Assembly (NCBI RefSeq): GCF_005239225.2
Contig: NC_133295.1
Span: forward strand, 7,874,001-7,938,000
Direction of reading: 5' to 3'
Source: Populus alba
Taxonomy: Eukaryota; Streptophyta; Magnoliopsida; Malpighiales; Salicaceae
Length of the DNA: 64,000 bases
Below, piece by piece: positions 44,282-55,567 of this stretch. Below the pieces are notes generated by a model. The model was not told where the DNA came from. It made no database searches and saw only the letters and a list, made by a program, of their open reading frames with translations. Each line of letters opens with the position of its first letter. Position 1 is the stretch's first letter. A program made the position numbers and the translations under genes.

Positions 44282-45221
44282 TGATGTGCATCATGGGAAT
44301 TATAATCCATCTCGTAAAGCTGAATCTAATATGCAAGAGGATTCAGATGGTCCAATGACAAGAGCGAGAGCGAAACAACTACAACGGGCCTTGACGAATC
44401 AAATTGCAATGATTGAAGCTGCGTCGGAGTTAAAAATTAGCAATCAGTTTGAAATTGGTTCAAGGGTGCTTATTTGCCTACAATTGGAACTTGGAGATGG
44501 GAAAAGCCCTTAATGGTTCTTTTCATGCTGGGCTACTTGTATTTGGATTGATAATGCAAGAGAAGGAATTGATGCTGTTTACGGTCAGAACAGTAGATGG
44601 ATTTGAACCCGAATTTGAAGTCATCCAATGCATGTGAAAACAAGATTTATGTAGGTAAAATTCAAGTTCAGAACGTGATCTTTCTATATTGTCCAACCAT
44701 GAGTGCATTGGACTTTTGTGTCAAAAGTTATGGCTGTTTTAAATTTCGTCTGCATATGTTTTAGAAATGTCAACAAAAAACGTGTGTTAGTTAAATGTCT
44801 ACTTGCTTTATTAAAAGTCTAGTTTTTAGGCTTGACTTCTGTCATGTTGAATTCACCTAACTTTGGAGGGATGTTCCAAAGATAAATATGTATCAGAATA
44901 TGAAATAAACACTTTTGGCCAAAATTGAAAAAAACTTAATTCAGAGAATTAAGAGTTGTTCTTCCAAATTCGTTTTGTGAACCCTACCTGACTTATCACT
45001 CTTCAATCACAAAGAGTGTGGCGTCGAAATCCTAGACTGATCTTTGTGGCGTCCAGATCGACTTATCAAAGTATCATTCTAGTCTACCCTCCATTTTATT
45101 TACTTTCAAATCACTACAATCCAGCCTAAATACCAAAAGAAAGACAACACAACCAGACCCATCCTTCATTCATTTTCATTAGAATCATTGTTGCCGATTT
45201 TGAATCATTCACGGCACATCA
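44282..45221 (+). repeat. 5' LTR of CRM-like copy C
   Basis: TGATGTGCATCATGGG to CACGGCACATCA. It contains the open frame of the polyprotein tail near its start (44282-44513) by virtue of being an LTR copy. Confidence 0.92.
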
Positions 45222-45223
45222 TC

Positions 45224-45235
45224 TGGTATCAGAGC
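45224..45235 (+). promoter_or_regulatory. Primer binding site of copy C, initiator-Met type
   Basis: TGGTATCAGAGC two bases after the LTR is a perfect match to the initiator tRNA-Met 3' end. Confidence 0.92.
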
Positions 45236-45318
45236 ATCAGTTGCGATCTAAGACAGGAGCCAAAAACAACAACAACAACAAGAAAGTTTTGCTGGAATTG
45301 AGGTTGACATACTTAACT

Positions 45319-48300
45319 ATGGCTGGAGATAAAGAAGATTTGCCAAGAGGGTTAAGTTTGGAACAGGCACAGGTCATGGGCTTACAACGATCTCATGCTG
45401 AGATTCGGGATGAGATGACTGGAATTCGTGAACAGTTGAATACCCTTATGCAAAGGATGCAAAGAAATAATTTTCAACCCCAACCGAGGCAAGCACTTAG
45501 GGTGCCACGAAATGATATTATAGAAGCTGACGAAGATCCAAATGGGGATGATGAGGCTGATGATAGGGTCAGACCAAGAAGGCAGAATTATAATCCTCCT
45601 AATGGTCTCAAACTTAAGATTCCACCGTTTAGAGGAAGTAGTTCACCTGAGGAATACTTGGAGTGGATTCAGAAGGTTGAAAAGGTGTTTGAATGGTATG
45701 AATATTCTGAAGAAAGGAAGTGCAAGGTGGCAGCACTTGAGTTTACAGATTATGCTCTTTTATGGTGGGAAAACGTAAAGATTCAGAGGAGAAGGGATGA
45801 AGAGGAGGAGATTGCAACATGGGCAACTATGAAAAGAGTGATGAAGAAGAGATTTGTTCCTGATTACTATAAAACAGGAGCTATACATCAGACTTCAGAC
45901 TTTGCGACAGGGATCTTTGACTGTGGAAGAGTATGTGAAAGAGTTTGAATTGCTGCAGATTCGATGTGAATTGATGGAACCTCAAGAGCAAACAATAGCT
46001 AGATTTCTTGGAGGGTTGAGGAAGGATATAGCTAATGTTGTTGAGTTACAACCGTACATCTTCCTTGAGGAAGTTATAAAGCTTGCAACCCGAGTAGAGA
46101 GGCAGCAGAGACGAGGAGGTGTCCGAACTAGTGTAGCTACGTCAAGCGCGACAAGGGCTGTTTCTACGCCTACACGAACATGGAGCACGCCTAAACGAGA
46201 TGAGAAGGTGGAGTTTAGCAAGGGGAATACCAGTTTTGATTCTTTGAAGGGAAAGGAGAAGGTGACAGAACCTCAACACCCTAGGAGGTCTCGGGACATC
46301 AAGTGCTTCAAGTGCTTGGGACATGGGCATATTGCTTCGGAATGTCCAAATAAAAGGGTGATGATTTTGCATAGGGATCATGGAGAGCTGATCAGTGGAG
46401 ATGAGGTTGAAACTGAAGACGAAGATCAGGTACAAGTGGCTGAACAAGAAGAGGATTTCGAACCAGTGAAGGGAGATTTGTTGGTTGTTCAACGGGTTCT
46501 GAATGCACAAATTGACGTTAGTGATGAGCAACGCGAGAACATCTTTCATACTCGATGTCAGATTCGAGATAAGGTGTGCGGGATGATCATTGATAATGGA
46601 AGTTGCACTAATGTTGCGTCAACTACCTTGGTGGAGAAATTGGGTTTAAATACCCTTCCACATCCCAGACCCTATAGTTTGCGATGGCTGAATGAGAATG
46701 GGGAGATTCGGGTGACAAAGCAAGTTCGTGTACCTTTTTCCATTAAAACCTATCACGACGAGGTTTTATGTGACGTTGCACCAATGTCAGCTAGCCATTT
46801 GTTGCTGGGTCGTCCATGGCAGTTTGATAAGGATGTGACCTACAATGGACGAAAGAACACTTATTCTTTTATGCTGAATGGAAAGAAGGTGAACTTGTTA
46901 CCACTGAGTTCTCAACAAGTTAGAGAGGATCAGTTACGAAGCCAACAAAAGGAGGTGACATCACGAAAGGGGCTGTTGTTAGCCAAAAAAGGAGACATCA
47001 AACAAGCATTAGCCACAACAGGGCTTGTTTTCATGGTATGGGCAAAGCAACTACTACAAGTAGAAGGATTGGACTTACCAAGACAGATTAAGGAATTACT
47101 TGAAGAATTTAAAGATGTGTTTCCAGATGAATTACCTAAAGGATTACCACCTATTCGTGGTATTGAGCATCAAATTGATTTGGTGCCGGGAGCTTCACTT
47201 CCTAATAGACCAGCATACAGATGTAATCCAGAGGAAGCGAAAAGAGATTCAAAGGCAGGTCGGTGAGCTCTTAGAGAAGGGCTATGTGCGAGAATCACTT
47301 AGTCCATGTTCCGTACCTACTTTGCTTGTACCGAAGAAGGATGGTACCATGAGGATGTGCATGGAACAGCCGCGCTATCAACAAAATAACAGTTAAGTAT
47401 CGATTTCCTATACCCAGACTTGATGATTTGCTTGATGAGTTGCATGGTGCTGCATTGTTTTCTAAAGTCGATTTGATGAGTGGCTATCACCAAATTAGAA
47501 TGAAAGAGGGAGATGAATGGAAAACAGCATTTAAAACTAAACAGGGGTTATATGAATGGATGGTTATGCCGTTTGGGTTATCTAATGCGCCTAGTACATT
47601 TATGAGGCTTATGAATCATGTTTTGAGGAAGTATATTGGGCTGTTTGTTGTAGTATATTTTGACGACATCCTGGTGTATAGCAAGACCTTTGATGATCAT
47701 GTGAAGCATCTTAGAGTGTGTTTGAGACTTTGCAAGATTCTAAGTTGTATGGGAAACTCACAAAGTGTTACTTCTGTAAAGAAAGTGTCGTGTTTCTTGG
47801 ATATATTATCTCTAGCAGGGGAGTTAGAGTTGATGAGGAGAAAATTGAGGCAATTCGAGACTGGCCAAAACCTGCTAGTATCACTGATGTGAGGAGTTTC
47901 CATGGTTTAGCTTCTTTCTACAGGCAATTTGTGAAAGACTTCAGCTCTATTGTTGCTCCTATGACAGAATGCTTGAAAAAGGGAAGGAGTTTAGATGGAG
48001 TGAAGATGCGCAGAAAGCTTTCGAGCTAATTAAGGAAAAGTTGTGTACAGCTCCAGTTTTAGCACTTCCAGACTTTGCTAAAACATTCGAAATAGAGTGC
48101 GATGCTTCCGGGGTTGGAATTGGTGCTGTTTTGATGCAAGAAAAGAGACCGATTGCATTCTTCAGTGAAAAGTTAAATGGAGCGCGTTTGAACTACTCTA
48201 TTTACGACAAGGAGTTCTATGCTTTGATTCGGGCTCTGGAGGTATGGCAGCACTACTTGTTGCCTAAAGAATTTGTTATACATACTGATCATGAAGCCTT

Positions 48301-49964
48301 GAAGTATCTTAAGGGGCAAAACAAGTTGAATCGAAGACATGCTAAATGGGTGGAGTTCATGGAGTCATTTCCTTATGTCATAAAGTACAAGAAAGGGCAA
48401 GTTAATGTGGTTGCTGATGCTCTTTCTAGGAGGTACGCACTGATCTCTATGTTGAATGCAAGGCTGATGGGTTTTGAACAGGTGAAGAGATCAGTATGCC
48501 AATGATTCCTACTTTGCTAATGTGGTTGCCGAATGTGCAAAGGGAGCTTGTGATGGGTTCTTTATGCATGAAGGTTACTTGTTCAAAAATGGGCAGAATG
48601 TGTATTCCTTCAGGTTCGTTACGGGAGTTGCTTGTGCGAGAGGCTCATAGTGGTGGTCTTAGTGGTCATTTTGGGGAGAAGAAGACTTATGAGCTGCTGA
48701 AAGAACATTTTTTTTGGCCCAGCATGTTACGGGATGTACACAAGGTGATTGAAAGATGTGTTTATTTGCAAGAGAGCTAAAGGTAAAGAGAATGCGTATG
48801 GACTCTATATGCCACTGCCTATTCCAGAGCAACCATGGATGGACATTAGCATGGACTTTGTACTTTGGACTACTACCGAGAACACAACGTGGGAAGGGAT
48901 TCAATAATGGTGGTGGTTGATCGATTCTCCAAAATGTCCCATTTCATTCCTTGTAACGAAAACTGACGATGCAGTACATGTTGCTGATTTGTTCTTTCAA
49001 GAGATTGTTCGTTTGCATGGAATTCCTAAAAGCATTGTCTCTTATCGTGATACAAAGTTCTTAAAGCCACTTTTGGAAGACTCTTTGGAGGAAACTTGGA
49101 ACAAAGTTACTTTTCAGTACGGCATGTCATCCACAAACTGATGGACAAACTGAGGTAGTAAACCAAACTTTATCTTCTTTGTTACGAGCTGTTATAACAT
49201 AAGAATTTGAAGAGTTGGGATACTTGTTTGCCGATTGTGGAGTTTGCATATAATCGTAGTGTGCATGGGGCTACAAAATTTTCACCATTTGAGGTTGTCT
49301 ATGGCTTTAATCCTTGTGTTCCTATTGATCTTGTTCATATTCCAATTGATGAGAGGACATCTATGGATGGAATTAGAAAGGCAGAATTGATGAAGAAACT
49401 ACATGAGCAGGTTCGACTACATATTGAGGAGAAAACAACAAAGTATGCTAAACAAGCTAACAAGGGGCGAAAGATGGTCAGGTTTGAACCTGGAGATCTT
49501 GTTTGGATTCATATTAGCAAGGGCAGATTTCCAAGCAAACGTAAGTCCAAGTTGATGCCAAGAGCTGACGGTCCATTTCGTATTATAGAGAAGGTGAATG
49601 ACAATGCGTATAAGGTAGATCTTCCTGGTGATTACAACGTATCAGCTACTTTTAATGTGAAAGACTTTATCTCCGTACTTGGATGATGATGACGATTCTG
49701 ATTTGAGGACAAATCATTTTCAACCCGGGGCTGATGATGTGCATCATGGGAATTATATCCATCTCGTAAACTGAATCTAATATGCAAGAGGATTCAGATG
49801 GTCCAATGACAAGAGCGAGAGCGAAACAACTACAACGGGCCTTGACGAATCAAATTGCAATGATTGAAGCTGCGTCGGAGTTAAAAATTAGCAATCAGTT
49901 TGAAATTGGTTCAAGGGTGCTTATTTGCCTACAATTGGAACTTGGAGATGGGAAAAGCCCTTAA
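45319..49964 (+). pseudogene. CRM-like gag-pol polyprotein of copy C, multiple frameshifts
   Basis: It starts MAGDKEDLPRG at 45319. Gag holds an intact CCHC knuckle CFKCLGHGHIASEC (near 46305-46350), protease has DNG (IIDNGSC, near 46590), RT has [12 protein letters not shown] (near 47655), RNase [19 protein letters not shown], then the integrase zinc domain, core and RFEPGDLVWIHISKGRFPSK tail. Compared with copy B, single-base insertions or deletions shift the frame near 45873, 47240, 47370, 47715, 47985, 48488, 48590, 48765 and later. The integrase core motif SDRDTKF of copy B reads SYRDTKF here, losing a catalytic Asp. The last 75 or so codons lie in the 3' LTR. Several shifts are in homopolymer runs, which raises the possibility of sequencing error. 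Confidence 0.9.
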
Positions 49965-50676
49965 TGGTTCTTTTCATGCTGGGCTACTTGTATTTGGATT
50001 GATAATGCAAGAGAAGGAATTGATGCTGTTTACGGTCAGAACAGTAGATGGATTTGAACCCGAATTTGAAGTCATCCAATGCATGTGAAAACAAGATTTA
50101 TGTAGGTAAAATTCAAGTTCAGAACGTGATCTTTCTATATTGTCCAACCATGAGTGCATTGGACTTTTGTGTCAAAAGTTATGGCTGTTTTAAATTTCGT
50201 CTGCATATGTTTTAGAAATGTCAACAAAAAACGTGTGTTAGTTAAATGTCTACTTGCTTTATTAAAAGTCTAGTTTTTAGGCTTGACTTCTGTCATGTTG
50301 AATTCACCTAACTTTGGAGGGATGTTCCAAAGATAAATATGTATCCGAATATGAAATAAACACTTTTGGCCAAAATTGAAAAAAACTTAATTAAGAGAAT
50401 TAAGAGTTGTTCTTCCAATTTCGTTTTTGTGAAGAACCCTACCTGACTTATCACTCTTCAATCACAAAGAGTGTGGCGTCGAAATCCTAGACTGATCTTT
50501 TTGGCGTCCAGATCGACTTATCAAAGTATCATTCTAGTCTACCCTCCATTTTATTTACTTTCAAATCACTACAATCCAGCCTAAATACCAAAAGAAAGAC
50601 AACACAACCAGACCCATCCTTCATTCATTTTCATTAGAATCATTGTTGCCGATTTTGAATCATTCACGGCACATCA
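49735..50676 (+). repeat. 3' LTR of CRM-like copy C
   Basis: Same ends as the 5' LTR; it differs by a few single-base changes and deletions (for example ATTATATCC against ATTATAATCC). The preceding CCCGGGGCTGA (49724-49734) is the likely polypurine tract. Confidence 0.92.
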
Positions 50677-51005
50677 CCTTGGGGCAGGTTCCCATTGTGT
50701 CGCACTCATATCAGACCTATTTCGGCTTTCCGGGATCAGATCTCAATCTTGATTGTGGGTTGCGTGATCACGAGGTTCGCATCAGTTGGTATCAAGTGAT
50801 TCTTGCATTCTTCAGTTCTTGAACGAACTGAATCTGACTTATCGAAGATTAACTGGCTTCGTGGCATCATTCTACTCATTCCAGTAGTGTTGGTGCCTTG
50901 GGGCAGGTTCCCATTGTGTCGCACTCATATCAGACCTATTTCGGCTTTCCGGGATCAGATCTCAATCTTGATTGTGGGTTGCGTGATCACGAGGTTCGCA
51001 TCAGT

Positions 51006-51017
51006 TGGTATCAGAGC
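51006..51017 (+). promoter_or_regulatory. Primer binding site of the R element, initiator-Met type
   Basis: TGGTATCAGAGC lies after GCATCA plus two bases (GT) and before TAGGCTCCGAAAC. It is the only full-length primer site among the four U5 unit ends in this copy. Confidence 0.9.
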
Positions 51018-51266
51018 TAGGCTCCGAAACAAGGTCATATCATTCTGTTGTTTTTCGTTTTTTTTTTAGTGTCCCTTAAGTTTTTTCAGTGTTTGCATCC
51101 ATCTTCTTGTTCTCCGTGTCTGTGTCATCTAAGCAAAAAAAAAAAAAGTTTATATTTCATCTTGTTACTGTCTCTAATCATATCAGTTTGTTAAAAAGAA
51201 AAAAAAAATCATAAAGAAATAGAGAAAAGAGTGATTAGTTGAAATTTGAAGGATCATTCAATTTTT

Positions 51267-51730
51267 GTCGCAGAAACACAAATCTTGGTGAACCATAAGC
51301 AAACCACCTTGGAATCAATTTAAACTTCATATTCAGTCTATTGGGGGTGGGATCGCATCATATATCAAAGTTGGGCTTATTCTGATATTATTTGCTTGAG
51401 GTTTTAATTCGAGTTTCAATTCTGCCGCAAAAACACTACTCTTAGTGAATCCTAGGTAAACCAGCTTGGAATCAATTTAAACTTCATATTCAGTCTATTT
51501 GGGGTGAGATCGCACCATATATAAAATTTGGACATATTTCGATATTGTTTGCTTGAGGTTTTAATTCGAGGTTCAATTCTGCCGCAGAAACACTACTATT
51601 AGTGAGCCGTAAGTAAAACACCTTAGAATCAGTTGAAACTTCATATTAAGTGTATTGGGGATGAGATCGCACCATATATTAAATTTGGGCATGTTTTGAT
51701 TCCGGCTTCTGAAGGATCAATTCTGCCGCA
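51267..51730 (+). repeat. Three tandem leader repeats of about 157 bp
   Basis: Units start at 51267, 51424 and 51581 with G(T/C)CGCA(G/A)AAACAC, and the next GCCGCA is at 51725. Each holds TCAATTTAAACTTCATATTC and TTTGCTTGAGGTTTTAATTC-like blocks. The same repeats recur at 54235-54725 and, diverged, in the old copy at 23225-23430, so they are an ancestral part of the R leader. Confidence 0.85.
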
Positions 51731-52142
51731 AACTGATCATACAAGGAGTTTGGGTACCTAGAAATAAGAGAACGACCTATAAATTGATTTTTGGTGATTT
51801 CATATTATTGTAATAATAAAAATTAAATTCGAGGTCATTTGGATATCGGTTTCTTTATGTTTCCCAAATTAGGTCTTGTTTTGTCGTAACGGGTCTGTTT
51901 GGTGTTATCTTTCAAAACTTGTTTTGTTTCTGTTGATTTCGTTCCTGCCATTATACTATCATCATATTTTGATATTTGGCTGTTGTTTGAGTCATTTTCA
52001 TCACCCTCGCATTAGTTTGTTTTTCGATAAGTTCTGGTCCAAACAAAAGTCAGATTTGTATTCTCGAGTCTAAATTAATGTTCTTCATGCTATAAACTCT
52101 ATTCTTGTCGTCGTCTTCTTGTTTTTTCCCCCTATCTGTGTC
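51731..52142 (+). other. R-element leader, non-coding
   Basis: T-rich leader between the tandem repeats and the IQ-motif ORF, with no recognised feature. It is repeated at 54726-55169. Confidence 0.5.
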
Positions 52143-52703
52143 ATGTATTCACTAAGGGAGAGGGAACAGAGGAGGATTGTAGATCAACGATGCGAAATAC
52201 TAAGCCATGGTTTGGTGGTTCTAGAACGAGAAGTTGATAAGTGTAGAAGATTATTCTATGATCTTGAAGCTTCATGGGAAAAAGAGGTACAACGCCAAAA
52301 GGATGAAAGAAGAAGGAGAGTCGCTGTGGTTATCATTCAAAAGTATGTACGCAAGTGGTTAGTACGGCGTGCTTATTTGAAATTCTTGTCAGTCACTACT
52401 TCTATACAGTGTTGTTGGAGAAAGGTGTTAGCAATAAAGGGATTCCGAAGGCTTAAACAAGAGGCTACTGAAGTCACCATTAATGCTATTCAAGATTTGA
52501 GGGCGAATCTTCTTGAAGAGGGAGGGAATGATATGGTTCAGCCCTGTGATACGACCCAAGTAAGGTCAGATTCGGATTTTGGCGTCAAAAGCGCAACAGT
52601 CCAGGTTTACGGCAACAGTCATGAATTTTTCAATCCGACCGTTCGAGCCGGGATAATATTTTTTATGTGGACTCTCCAGACATATCTTACTACCTTGGGT
52701 TAA
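52143..52703 (+). CDS. R-element ORF with myosin-like IQ motifs (captured host segment)
   Basis: From MYSLREREQRRIVDQRCE the frame is open through a charged, coiled-coil-like segment (VLEREVDKCRRLFYDLEASW, KEVQRQKDERRRR) and two IQ-like motifs: VVIIQKYVRKWLVRRAY fits IQxxxRxxxxR exactly, and SIQCCWRKVLAIKGFRRLK fits loosely. The RRLKQEATE end resembles the passage from the IQ region to the coiled coil of plant class XI myosins. About 125 codons precede the polypurine tract; the frame then runs about 60 codons into the 3' LTR. IQ motifs in myosins bind calmodulin. The ORF stands where gag-pol should be, so it looks like a transduced host fragment; whether it is translated is unknown. Confidence 0.6.
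   Translation: MYSLREREQRRIVDQRCEILSHGLVVLEREVDKCRRLFYDLEASWEKEVQRQKDERRRRVAVVIIQKYVRKWLVRRAYLKFLSVTTSIQCCWRKVLAIKGFRRLKQEATEVTINAIQDLRANLLEEGGNDMVQPCDTTQVRSDSDFGVKSATVQVYGNSHEFFNPTVRAGIIFFMWTLQTYLTTLG
52515..52528 (+). promoter_or_regulatory. Polypurine tract of the R element
   Basis: GAAGAGGGAGGGAA lies directly before the LTR start TGATATGG, as expected for plus-strand priming. Confidence 0.82.
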
Positions 52704-53472
52704 ACATTGCAGGTCAATCGGAGTTCGGGAAGGCACCCCAATACTGGTCAACAGAGGCTGTACGGATTTTGTTATTTACTTCCATTTGACTTGTGGACTT
52801 CCTATTTGATTAGGATTCTTTTCCTCCAAGGATGTGGGAGCTGGTTTTGGGAATTTCCTAGTTCCTCAAGGATCTTTAATGAGTTGCAATATAATCTCCT
52901 AGTGTGGCAAGGATTCATTAATGTTTCAGAATCCTTTTCTTATAAGGACTCCTTATTCATCCTAGCTACACAAGGAAAGAAGGGCTGGTGGTATTTAATG
53001 ACAAGTTACTTATTTTTATTATTTTCTTTCATGTTTGGGCTTAAATTAAATAGTTTGTTTTCAGCTAGGATCCAAGGCTTGTTTGGATCAGGTTGTGGGC
53101 TTTTTAGTTTAGGGTTTTGGGCCAGTTTTGAGTGGACCTCATATAAGTCCACATAAGAGGTCCATTAGGGTTAATTTTTCAAGAACTATTTAAACTCATG
53201 TAAGCCACAATTTCGGCAGCTTTGATGATTATTATTCTGAATTTTTCAGTTTTAACGTGTGAGAGTGATTTTAGCATTCTTCAGTTCTTGAACGAACTGA
53301 ATCTGACTTATCGAAGATTAACTGGCTTCGTGGCGTCATTCTACTCATTCCAATAGTGTTGGTGCCTTGGGGCAGGTTCCCATTGTGTCGCACTCATATC
53401 AGACCTATTTCGGCTTTCCGGGATCAGATCTCAATCTTGATTGTGGGTTGCGTGATCACGAGGTTCGCATCA
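52529..53472 (+). repeat. R-family LTR (middle LTR)
   Basis: TGATATGGTTCAGCC to GGTTCGCATCA, about 944 bp, matching the array units. It is the 3' LTR of the first R body and the 5' LTR of the second. Confidence 0.9.
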
Positions 53473-53957
53473 GTTGGTATCAAGTGATTCTTGCATTCTT
53501 CAGTTCTTGAACGAACTGAATCTGACTTATCGAAGCATTAAACTGGCTTCGTGGCATCATTCTACTCATTTCCAATAGTGTTGTTTGCCTTGGGGCAGGT
53601 TCCCATTGTGTGCGTCGCTACTCATATCAGACCTATTTTCGGCTTTCCGGGATCAGATGGTCAATCTTTGATTGTGGGTTGCGTGATCAACCCGAGGTTC
53701 GGCATTCAGTTGGTATCAAGAGATTCTTGCTATTCTTCAGTTCTTGAAACGAACTGAATCTGACTTATCGAAGATTAACTGGCTTCGTGGCGATCGTCAT
53801 TCTACTCATTCTAATAGTGTTGGTGCCTTTGGGGCAGGTTCCTCATAGTTGTCTCTGCACTCATAATCAGACCTAAACAGCTCACTTTTTTTTTTTCCTT
53901 TCCCGGGATCAGATCTCAATCTTGATTGTGGGTTGCGTGATCACGAGGTTCGCATCA
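53473..53957 (+). repeat. Second set of U5/primer-site units, indel-rich
   Basis: Two further units of about 219-250 bp starting GTTGGTATCAAG follow the middle LTR and end in GCATCA before GTTGGTATCAGAAAGC. From about 53535 they carry many one- to three-base insertions (for example GTGTGCGTCGCTACTC) not seen in other copies. Confidence 0.82.
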
Positions 53958-55169
53958 GTTGGTATCAGAAAGCTAGCTCCGAAACAAGGTCATATCATAT
54001 GTTATTTTTTGTTTTTTTTTTTTGTGTCCTTAAGTTTTTTTAGGTTTTGCATCCATCTTCTTCTTGTTCTTTCGTGTCTGTGCATCTAAGCAAAAAAAAA
54101 AAAAAAAAAGTTTATATGTTTCATCTTGTTACTGCCTCTAATCATATCAGTTTGTTAAAAAAGAAAAAACAAATCAGAAAGAAATAGAGAAAAGGAGTGA
54201 TTAGTTGAAATTTGATGATCATTCAATTTTTTGCCTGCAGAAACACAAATCTTGGTGAAAGTCCATAAGCAAACCACCTCGGAATCAATTTAAACTTTTA
54301 TATTCAGTCTATTGGGGGTGGGATCGCATGATATATCAAAGTTGGGCTTATTCTGATATTATTTGCTTAAGGTTTTAAATTGAGTTTTTCAATTCTGCCG
54401 CAAAAAACACACACTACTCTTAGTGAACCCATAGGGTAAAACACCTTGGAATCAATTTAAACTTCATATTCAGTCTATTTGGGTGTGAGATCGCTCCCTA
54501 TATCAAATTTGGACATATTTCGATATTGTTTGCTTGAGGTTTTAATTCGAGTTCAATTCATGCCGCAGAAACACTACTATTAGTGAGCTAAGAAAAACAC
54601 CTTAGAATAAGTTGAACTTTATTAATTATGTGTATTAGGGATGAGATCGCACCATATATTAAATTTGGGCATATTTTGATTCCGGCTTCTGGAGGTTTTA
54701 ATTGGAGGATCAATTCTGCCGCAAACTGATCATCCAAGTTTTTGGGTACCTAGAAATAAGAGAACGACCTATAAATTGATTTTTGGTGATTTCCATAATA
54801 TTTTAATAAATACAAATTAAATTCGAGAGGTCATTTGGATATCGTTTCTTTAGGTTTCCCGAATTAGGTCTTGTTTTGTCGTAACGGGTCTGTTTGGTGT
54901 ATCTTTCAAAACTTGTTTTGTTTCTGTTGATTTCGTTCCTGCCATTATACTATCATAATATTTTGATATTTGGGCGTGTTCTTTGAGTCATTTTCATCAC
55001 CCCTCTGCATTAGTTTGTCTTTTTTCGATAAGTTTCTGGTCCAAACAAAAGTCAGATTTGTATTCTCGAGTCTAAATCAATGTTCTTCATGCTATAACTC
55101 TATTCTTGTCGTCGTCTTCTTGTTTTTTTTTCCCCTATCTGTGTCATTATTCACTAAGGGAGAGGGAAC
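53958..55169 (+). other. Second R leader, indel-rich copy
   Basis: Repeats the leader at 51004-52142, including the primer site (here with an AA insertion, GGTATCAGAAAGC) and the three tandem repeats (54235-54725), with many small indels. Confidence 0.8.
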
Positions 55170-55560
55170 AGAGGAGGATTGTAGATCAACGATGCCCGAA
55201 GAAAATACTAAGCTATATGCATGGTTTTGTGGGTTCTAGAACGAGAAGTTGATAAGTGTAGAAGATTATTCTATGATCTTGAAGCTTCATGGGAAAAAAG
55301 AGGTACAACCGCAAAAAGGATGAAAGACGAAGGAAGAGTCGCTGTTGGTTATCATTCAAAAGTATGTACCGCAAGTGGTTTAGTACGGAGTGCTTTTTTT
55401 GAAATTCGCTTGTCAGTCACTACTTCTATACAGTGTTGTTGGAGAAAGGTGTTAGCAAATAAAAGGGATTCTCGAAGGCTTAAAGCAAGAGGTCTACTGA
55501 AGTCACCATTAATGCTATTCAAGAGGATTCGAGGGTGCGCGAATCTTCTATAAGAGCGGG
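55170..55560 (+). pseudogene. Second copy of the IQ-motif ORF, frameshifted
   Basis: The same sequence as 52143-52520, with LEREVDKCRRLFYDLEASW preserved at 55230-55285 but numerous one-base insertions that break the frame before and inside the IQ motifs. Only about 110 codons are open in any one frame. Sequencing error or decay could each explain it. Confidence 0.75.
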
Positions 55561-55567
55561 AGGTGAA

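Larger units (their letters stand above)
44282..50676 (+). mobile_element. Complete CRM-like LTR retrotransposon copy C (target duplication CCTTG)
   Basis: LTRs 44282-45221 (940 bp) and 49735-50676 (942 bp) enclose a gag-pol region in the plus orientation. CCTTG flanks both ends (44277-44281 and 50677-50681), and the R-LTR sequence is continuous across the insertion. It is the same family as copy B but with many one-base frameshifts. The near-identical LTRs indicate a recent insertion. Confidence 0.94.
43457..51003 (+). repeat. 219-bp U5/primer-site tandem units of the R element (interrupted)
   Basis: After the LTR end, GTTGGTATCAAGTGATTC starts a copy of the last 200 bp or so of the LTR, ending again in GCATCA. 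Three extra units occur (43457-44168, 44169-50784 and 50785-51003), the first split by a LINE and the second by the CRM-like copy C. The uninterrupted last unit is 219 bp. Each unit starts with a partial primer site (TGGTATCA then AGTGATTC); only the last is followed by the full TGGTATCAGAGC. Confidence 0.87.
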
